A stretch of DNA of 11,568 nt. Origin: an uncultured Actinomycetes bacterium. GTDB lineage: Bacteria; Actinomycetota; Acidimicrobiia; Acidimicrobiales; Ilumatobacteraceae. Under the pieces are notes generated by a model. The model was not told the origin of the DNA. It searched no databases and saw only the letters and a program-made list of their open reading frames with translations. The DNA lies in assembly GCA_903925985.1 (NCBI GenBank), contig CAIYHK010000082.1:1-11568 (forward strand). The letters run 5' to 3'. A program made the translations under genes and the position numbers. This document shows positions 6,680-11,568 of this stretch, piece by piece (the stretch's first letter is position 1; each line of letters begins with the position of its first letter).

Positions 6680-7870
6680 TTAGACAGTAATCGGCACCTT
6701 CGCATAACCACGAACGGTTGTGGTTCGCACCATTTCGAGGCCGGCTTCATCCACTTCCCAATTCGGATAACGCTTCAGTGTTTCGGCGAGAGCAACTTTT
6801 GCCTCAAGCCGCGCAAGAGATGCACCGAGGCAGAAGTGGGGTCCGTAGCCGAAGGTGATGTGGCGTTTGATCTCACGCTTTACTTTCAACTTTTCTGGCT
6901 CGTCGTATTCGCGCGGATCACGGTTAGCGCTGCCGTTAATCAAGAGGATCTTCGAATCTTTCGGAATCTTCGTACCATTAATTTCGGTGTCATGCATGAC
7001 CCAGCGGCCGTTGACCGGTGATGGGGCCTCAAAGCGCAACAACTCTTCAACTGCATTCGGGATCACACTCGGGTCATCAACCAAGATCTTGCGTTGGTCT
7101 GGATTGCGACCAAGCTCTACGCCAGCAAAGCCCAAGAAACGAGCAACGGTTTCTGAACCCGCGCCAGCCAAGAGCTGAACAAATGCGACAACTTCCAAGT
7201 CTGTAAGTTTTCGCTTTTCACCGTCTTGATCAATCTCGGCTTGAAGCAGATCAGAGATCATGTCGTCACCGAGGTTCTTGCGCCGTTCCTGCACCATGTT
7301 CCACACATATGCGCCGCCTTCCACACGGGCCTTCTGTGCTTTCTCGCTCGGGCCTGTCTGGCCTTCTTCGATATGGAGTGATTCATCAGTCCAGCGGCGA
7401 TACATGTCACGATCCGATTCGGGCACGCCAACGAGTGCGCCAATGACCATTGGTGGCAACCACGCGCCAAAATCCTGCACATAGTCAAAAGACTTCGACC
7501 CAGCAAGATTGTCGAGATACTGATTTGTGTATGCCTGGATCATTGACTCAAGTGCAGCAATTCGCTTCGGGGCAAACGGCGAACTAACTAGGCGCCGAAA
7601 GTTGTAATGCTCCGGCGGGTCCATGAAGATCATCATGTAGGTCATGTCGGTTGCCGTATCGGTCATCATGTCCAAGCTCACACCGTGAGTTGAACTGAAT
7701 GTTTCAGTGTTGTGATACGCCGACCAAACATCAGCGAATCTGCTCACCGCCCAAAAGCCGTACTTTTCATTCCAGTAAAGAGGGGCTTCTTCGCGCATCC
7801 GCTCCCAAATCGGATACGGGTTCTGATCGATTGCGTAGTCGAACGGGTCGTAATAAACCGCACTGCTCAC
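6680..7870 (-). CDS. cytochrome P450
   Basis: A 396-residue soluble bacterial P450 that would take electrons from a ferredoxin to hydroxylate an organic substrate. Visible marks: C-helix MDPPEHYNFRRLVSSPFAP (83-101); I-helix LLAGAGSETVARFLG (233-247), where the acid/alcohol pair is E240-T241 and Ser takes the usual x position; K-helix EELLR (275-279; E276 and R279 form ExxR); PERF-like region REYDEPEKLKV (320-330); and heme loop FGYGPHFCLG (340-349) with the thiolate Cys347. No membrane anchor. No ferredoxin or reductase gene lies in the window. The start is GTG, overlapping the CoA-transferase TGA by four bases, with AAGGGAG seven bases upstream (7884-7878). I cannot assign a CYP family; its partners point to catabolism of a lipid, terpene or aromatic compound. 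Confidence 0.96.
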   Translation of the reverse strand: MSSAVYYDPFDYAIDQNPYPIWERMREEAPLYWNEKYGFWAVSRFADVWSAYHNTETFSSTHGVSLDMMTDTATDMTYMMIFMDPPEHYNFRRLVSSPFAPKRIAALESMIQAYTNQYLDNLAGSKSFDYVQDFGAWLPPMVIGALVGVPESDRDMYRRWTDESLHIEEGQTGPSEKAQKARVEGGAYVWNMVQERRKNLGDDMISDLLQAEIDQDGEKRKLTDLEVVAFVQLLAGAGSETVARFLGFAGVELGRNPDQRKILVDDPSVIPNAVEELLRFEAPSPVNGRWVMHDTEINGTKIPKDSKILLINGSANRDPREYDEPEKLKVKREIKRHITFGYGPHFCLGASLARLEAKVALAETLKRYPNWEVDEAGLEMVRTTTVRGYAKVPITV

Positions 7871-9099
7871 GCAACAACTCCCTTGACCTTGAGATCAACT
7901 ACGGAATCCCATTCCATACCTAACAAGTCAGTGAGAATCTCATCACCATGCTCATTGAATTCGGGTGCCCGGCGCGGTTGTGAAGGCTTGCCATCAAACT
8001 GCACGGGGGTGGCTACCAATGAATACGGCTTTCCCTGCGCGTTAGCTGATTGCACTACGTATCCGTTGGCCACAGTCTGTGGATCCTGAACTACTTCGAG
8101 TGAATCCTGCACCGGTGCCCATTGACCTTTGAAGTCCGAGAGGATCGATTTCCATTCATTGAAATCCTTCGCAGCAAACTCTGCATCGAGAATCTCTGCA
8201 GCGGCCAGGGCATTTTGCATGAGATTCTCATGAGAGTTGAATCGCTCATCGGTAACCAATTCCTGGCGCCCAAGTACACGGCACATGTCTGGCCAGTATT
8301 GAAATGCTTGCAGGCATGAGAAGAAGATGAACCTTGAGTCCTTGGTGCGGTATCCCCCAACCAGTGGGTTACGCAACATCGAGCGGTTTGGTGGCGTCTG
8401 CTTAAAAGGGAACCCCATCTGAAGTGAAAGAGCGATTCCCGCACCCATTGCCCACATACCAGTTGCCATGAGTGATACGTCGACAACTTTGGCTTCGCCC
8501 GTGCGTTCGCGGTGCAAAAGTGCAGCCGAAATTCCACCGGCAATGGTCATCGCTCCGATCGAGTCTCCGTAAGCCGGCCCGGGTTGGGCGTTGATTCGAT
8601 CCACGAGTTCTGGCGGAGTGTTCGCCACCGCGAGACCTGAACGACACCAGTATCCGAGGATGTCGTAACCGCCACGGTCAGCGTCTGGGCCAAGAGGACC
8701 ATAACCAGTGCCACGAACGTAAATGATGTTCGGATTGTGCTTGCGAATGTCCTCAACTTCGATCTTCAGAGCCTTCAAGACTTTTGGCAGTTTGTTGGTT
8801 AGAAACACATCGGCGTGCTTGGCGAGCTTGTAGAGAATTTCAACGCCCTCTTCAGTTGATAGGTCCAGTCCAATACTCCGCTTGCCGCGATTGGAGTGCT
8901 CAAGCAAAACATGCGGCGCATCTGGATCACCAAAGTTCATCACACCAGTCGCCATCAGGCCACGCATCGCATCTCCGCGAGTGACGTGCTCTACCTTGAC
9001 CACGTCTGCACCCCAGTCGGCTAATACTGCCGATGCCGCTGGCACAAAAGTGTGCTCAGCAACTTCAAGAATGCGGATGCCATTCATTACTCCATCCAT
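7867..9099 (-). CDS. CaiB/BaiF family III CoA-transferase
   Basis: A 410-residue family III CoA-transferase, which moves CoA from a donor thioester to a carboxylic acid through an aspartyl-CoA intermediate. Visible marks: IRILEVAEHTFVPAASAVLADWGADVVKVE at the N-terminus (given here by position 9-38 only as I, E, D, W, G keys), the EHSNRGKRSIGLDL nucleotide-binding region (67-80), YVRGTGYGPLGPDADRGGYD (127-146), and the catalytic Asp in AYGDSIGAM (D179), then RTGEAKVVDVSL (199-210). It is full length and intact. The reading frame extends 12 bases further to a TTG, but ATG at 9099 is chosen because GGGAG (9109-9105) lies five bases before it; a second ATG four codons on is less well placed. It is 33 bases after the amidohydrolase and overlaps the P450 start, so it is a central operon gene. 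It probably activates the acid made by its neighbours. Confidence 0.94.
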   Translation of the reverse strand: MDGVMNGIRILEVAEHTFVPAASAVLADWGADVVKVEHVTRGDAMRGLMATGVMNFGDPDAPHVLLEHSNRGKRSIGLDLSTEEGVEILYKLAKHADVFLTNKLPKVLKALKIEVEDIRKHNPNIIYVRGTGYGPLGPDADRGGYDILGYWCRSGLAVANTPPELVDRINAQPGPAYGDSIGAMTIAGGISAALLHRERTGEAKVVDVSLMATGMWAMGAGIALSLQMGFPFKQTPPNRSMLRNPLVGGYRTKDSRFIFFSCLQAFQYWPDMCRVLGRQELVTDERFNSHENLMQNALAAAEILDAEFAAKDFNEWKSILSDFKGQWAPVQDSLEVVQDPQTVANGYVVQSANAQGKPYSLVATPVQFDGKPSQPRRAPEFNEHGDEILTDLLGMEWDSVVDLKVKGVVA

Positions 9100-9132
9100 G
9101 ATTTCTCCCAATTTTGTAGTTTCAGATCGTGA

Positions 9133-10389
9133 TCAGGAATTGGCCAGCTCAAAGCGCTGGCGCCATTCCTTGCGTGAACGCACCGTGGTGTCGACATCAG
9201 TTGCCAGTGCCCTGAGAGCGCCAACTGATGACTGCTCCTTCTTGATGATTGAGAAAGGATCCAGATCAAAGAAGCGTGCGGTGTTTTCCCAGGTGATTTT
9301 GTTCATTTCGGCATCGGTCAGACCCGCACCATTGAATTCATTGATCAAAAACTCTGGTGCATCTGGCCAGATTGAATCGGAATGTGGATAGTCACATTCC
9401 CAAGCGATGATGTCCATTCCAATCTCGTGCCGCACTTTTAGTGCAGTGGGATCAGTCACGTAGCAAGCAAGTGAGTGCTCGCGGAAGATCTCACTCGGCA
9501 TTTTGCCTTTGAGGTCATGGCCAAGCCACACCTGATTTGTGTAGTGACGATCACAACGATCTAAGTAGAACGGAATCCATCCGATACCGGCCTCAGACCA
9601 TGCGATCTTGAGGTCTGGATACTTGAAGAATGCGCCACCCCAAAGAAGATCCTGCGCTGCGAGTGTGGACACTTGGGTAGCGAGGATGATCATGTTGTCA
9701 ATCGGCGCGCCTGGAGCCATGTTGATTGCAGCGAAGCCTTGACCGATGTGCAGACACATGACCACACCCAACTCAGAGCACACATCAAAAAGTGGGCCCC
9801 AATATTCAAGGTCGTGATACGAAGGCAAACCCTGAATATGAGGAAGTTCAGGCATTGTTATTGCACGACAACCCTTGGCAGCCACACGACGAACTTCAGC
9901 GACCATCGCCTTCTGGTTCCACACGGGGACGATTGCAAGCGGTATGAATCGTCCTGGGTACGCAGCGCACCACTCGTCAATGTGCCAGTCGTTGTATGCG
10001 CTCAACATGACAAGGGAGAGATCCTGATCCTCGGCTTGCTGGAAATAGCGACCACTGAATCCTGCAAATGATGGAAAGCACATCGATTGAAAAATTCCGT
10101 TGCGGTTCATGTCCCGCACACGCTCATGAATGTCATATGCGCCAGGACGCATCTCGGCAAAACCGGTTGGGTCAAGGCCCCACTCTTCTTTAGGCCAGGT
10201 GACAACAGCATTGAGTCCTACGGTGCCCATCGCCTGACCCTGGAAGGTCCACACGTCATGGCCCCACTCATTTTTTTGATTCTTTGGTGCTTGATCCTTG
10301 TACTTTGCAGGAACATGAGCATCAAACATGTTTGGTGGCTCGACAACGTGGTCGTCGATGCTGATGAGAATCAGGTCTTCTACCTTCAT
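9133..10389 (-). CDS. amidohydrolase-family metal-dependent hydrolase (amidohydrolase_2 / ACMSD-like)
   Basis: A 418-residue protein of the amidohydrolase superfamily, in the TIM-barrel group that includes ACMSD, LigW and related decarboxylases and hydrolases. Metal-site candidates: D12 and H14 (IDDHVVEPP, 11-19), H214 (CLHIGQG, 212-218), E266 near AWSEAGIGWIP (263-273), and D333 with H336 in ECDYPHSDS (331-339). The residues after the barrel (TWENTARFFDLDP) are the usual C-terminal family mark. Members often decarboxylate or hydrolyse ring compounds, but in actinobacterial P450 and CoA-transferase clusters their substrates are mostly unknown. The ATG has a strong GGGGG (10398-10394) four bases upstream. 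It is the first gene of the leftward operon, with a possible operator of two direct repeats about 50 bases upstream. Confidence 0.94.
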   Translation of the reverse strand: MKVEDLILISIDDHVVEPPNMFDAHVPAKYKDQAPKNQKNEWGHDVWTFQGQAMGTVGLNAVVTWPKEEWGLDPTGFAEMRPGAYDIHERVRDMNRNGIFQSMCFPSFAGFSGRYFQQAEDQDLSLVMLSAYNDWHIDEWCAAYPGRFIPLAIVPVWNQKAMVAEVRRVAAKGCRAITMPELPHIQGLPSYHDLEYWGPLFDVCSELGVVMCLHIGQGFAAINMAPGAPIDNMIILATQVSTLAAQDLLWGGAFFKYPDLKIAWSEAGIGWIPFYLDRCDRHYTNQVWLGHDLKGKMPSEIFREHSLACYVTDPTALKVRHEIGMDIIAWECDYPHSDSIWPDAPEFLINEFNGAGLTDAEMNKITWENTARFFDLDPFSIIKKEQSSVGALRALATDVDTTVRSRKEWRQRFELANS

Positions 10390-10436
10390 TTTTCCCCCTG
10401 AGTCAGTGGATCACGCAAAGGTGCTTAACCCACGAA

Positions 10437-10457
10437 TAGACCGACTCTAGACGGACT
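10437..10457. promoter_or_regulatory. two tandem direct repeats TAGAC(C/G)GACT, 11-base period
   Basis: On the plus strand TAGACCGACT (10437-10446) is followed after one base by TAGACGGACT (10448-10457); nine of ten bases agree and the period is about one helical turn. The pair lies 48-68 bases upstream of the amidohydrolase ATG. On the minus strand the repeat overlaps a -10-like TAGAGT (10449-10444). Tandem sites spaced 11 bases apart are typical of response regulators such as PhoP, but no regulator is assigned. Confidence 0.4.
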
Positions 10458-10500
10458 GCCCTCGATTGAGCCAGCGTGCGGGCATGCTTGCGCTGCGCCT

Positions 10501-10887
10501 TCAGGCCACCTTGAACTGCTCGACTGGAGTGGTGAGACCAAGGTCGTAGGCGACTGCGTCCCACAGGCTTGTGCGGGTGCGAGCAGCATCAACCCCAGTG
10601 AGTTGGTTGATTGCAATCACGCCGTCGATCATGTCCGCTGCTACGGCCAGCACTGAGCGCTCGTGCACTTGGACCGCCACGACACCGCCGTGCTGACGAC
10701 GCCGAATCGTGCGCGTGGCACCATCAACTCGTGGCGGACATCTGAACCCCGGCGCCACTAGGCCGACCCGCATTGCGGCACGGGAAAGGGACCGTGCCAG
10801 CAACGCGAAATCGGCTGGCTGATCAACCGTGATGGGAACAACAGCTACCGCTCGCGCGTATCTCGCTGCATCCACCCGATTTCTCAT
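10501..10887 (-). CDS. small conserved-looking hypothetical protein
   Basis: I do not recognise this protein, about 128 residues from the chosen start. The frame looks genuinely coding: it is open for 155 codons, with a compact alternation of helix-like and strand-like runs (VDQPADFALLARSLSRAAMRVG, then VVAVQVHERSVLAVAADMIDGVI) that reads like a folded soluble protein. It is rich in Arg and Ala, has one Cys, and has no signal peptide or membrane helix. Start choice is uncertain: ATG at 10887 (MRNRVDAARY), ATG at 10926 (MALVYHPF), or TTG at 10968, which would overlap the divergent nuclease gene. None has a clear Shine-Dalgarno site; 10887 is preferred because it leaves 52 bases for the nuclease promoter. 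It ends 111 bases before the amidohydrolase start. Whether it works with the nuclease is unknown. Confidence 0.62.
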   Translation of the reverse strand: MRNRVDAARYARAVAVVPITVDQPADFALLARSLSRAAMRVGLVAPGFRCPPRVDGATRTIRRRQHGGVVAVQVHERSVLAVAADMIDGVIAINQLTGVDAARTRTSLWDAVAYDLGLTTPVEQFKVA

Positions 10888-10939
10888 GCCGGTGATATTG
10901 GCAAAGGGGTGATACACCAAAGCCATAGAGTCTTTGCCA

Positions 10940-11568
10940 ATGAGCGAATCGGACTCCCCTGGCCTCAATCAGATGCAAAGTTCGGTCTTGGATGTACTCG
11001 CCAAACCCGTTGGCTGGGAGCCACTGCCCGAAGAGGTTTTGGAGCGTGTGCGAAGCGGATTTCTTGAAGGTCTGAAGGCCCTTGAGCCCTTGCTGCGAGA
11101 AGACGACCCCGTGTATGTCTCCAAGCACAAAATCAGCTCGGTGCTCTCCTGCGAAAAGCAGTTCATTAATTCGCAGGGATCGTTCCAGTGGACAACCGCG
11201 AACTCCAAAGGTCAAGTAGCCCACAAGGCAATTGAACTCCTTATCAATTGGCGCGGAAGTTTCACCCCGATGGACCTTGCAGAGGCCGCTATTGATCGCT
11301 TGAGTGATGCGTCGGCTGGCCCGGGCTCAATCGGTGAATTTCTTGCAGCGATGTCACCTGCGGAATTCGCAGAGCTCAAAGCTGAAGTTGTTGACTTTGT
11401 TACGAAGTTCATCGAATGCTTTCCGCCAATCAAACGCGAATGGCAACCCGTTGTTGAATCTGCAACCTCTTTCAATTACCTAGGTCGCGCGTTGGTCTTG
11501 AGCGGCAAGACCGACCTGATGCTCGGTCAACCTGGTGCGAAAGTGATTATTGACTTCAAAACCGGCAA
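10940..11568 (+). CDS. RecB-family PD-(D/E)XK nuclease (3' end cut off by window)
   Basis: 209 codons are open to the right edge, so this frame has no stop in view. Near the N-terminus KHKISSVLSCEKQF (about 62-75) matches the start of the RecB/AddB/Cas4-type nuclease domain (PDDEXK_1), where a Cys at this place can be the first ligand of a 4Fe-4S cluster. GQVAHKAIEL (about 91-100) is motif I with its His. SGKTDLML (about 188-195) carries the motif II Asp, and VIIDFKTG (about 202-209) is motif III, D-F-K. The downstream QxxxY motif and C-terminal cysteines are off the edge. It probably processes DNA ends in repair as a stand-alone nuclease; no helicase is visible. The ATG has no Shine-Dalgarno site but lies nine bases after a -10-like TAGAGT (10926-10931), suggesting a leaderless transcript. 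Confidence 0.82.
   Translation, partial: MSESDSPGLNQMQSSVLDVLAKPVGWEPLPEEVLERVRSGFLEGLKALEPLLREDDPVYVSKHKISSVLSCEKQFINSQGSFQWTTANSKGQVAHKAIELLINWRGSFTPMDLAEAAIDRLSDASAGPGSIGEFLAAMSPAEFAELKAEVVDFVTKFIECFPPIKREWQPVVESATSFNYLGRALVLSGKTDLMLGQPGAKVIIDFKTG

Noticed and set aside
9100..9111. TTG at 9111 as the CoA-transferase start
   Set aside because: The GGGAG site at 9109-9105 is inside that extension and points to the ATG at 9099.
10472..10495. CAGCG/CGCTG hairpin after the small hypothetical gene, as a rho-independent terminator
   Set aside because: The stem is only five pairs with a 14-base loop, and no T-run follows on the minus strand.
10940..11568. Cas4 of a CRISPR system
   Set aside because: The domain is of the same superfamily, but there are no repeats, no other cas genes, and the N-terminus fits stand-alone RecB-like nucleases as well; the diagnostic C-terminal cysteines are off the edge.

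Overview
The window reads as a stretch of chromosome from a free-living, aerobic, lipid-metabolising actinobacterium. An acidimicrobial lineage such as the Ilumatobacteraceae is my best guess. This rests on gene content: a luciferase-like flavin oxidoreductase, a class I bacterial P450, a family III CoA-transferase, a FadE-type acyl-CoA dehydrogenase, many GTG starts and base composition near half G+C. No marker gene here proves it. Genes are tightly packed, every intergenic gap is about 110 bases or less, and there are no insertion sequences, phage genes or CRISPR arrays.

Layout. (1) A minus-strand block runs from 4687 down to the left edge: luciferase-like oxidoreductase, secreted Cys-rich protein of unknown function, Nudix hydrolase, acyl-CoA dehydrogenase, and the N-terminal part of a MenC/N-acylamino-acid-racemase-type enolase-superfamily enzyme. 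The last three genes are joined by a 1-base overlap and a 2-base gap. (2) Divergent from it across a 98-base regulatory gap, a plus-strand pair encodes a TesB-type acyl-CoA thioesterase and, through a TGATG overlap, a four-helix membrane protein. (3) Converging on that pair is a second minus-strand block: amidohydrolase, CaiB/BaiF CoA-transferase, cytochrome P450, a small HAD phosphatase, and tRNA-Leu(UAA) directly after the HAD gene. (4) At the right edge a small minus-strand hypothetical gene is divergent from a truncated plus-strand RecB-like PD-(D/E)XK nuclease.

Functionally, amidohydrolase + CoA-transferase + P450 looks like a small catabolic module: hydroxylation, hydrolysis or decarboxylation, and CoA activation of a carbon source. 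The thioesterase and acyl-CoA dehydrogenase fit general acyl-CoA turnover. The substrate cannot be told from sequence.

I did not find a clear, new defence or mobile system. The points most worth following up are two operator-like repeats in the divergent/promoter gaps, an acyl-CoA dehydrogenase whose canonical C-terminal catalytic Glu position is Gly, a TesB homologue with a changed active-site Thr position, the coupled four-helix membrane protein with membrane-edge histidines, and an unexplained secreted protein inside a metabolic operon.
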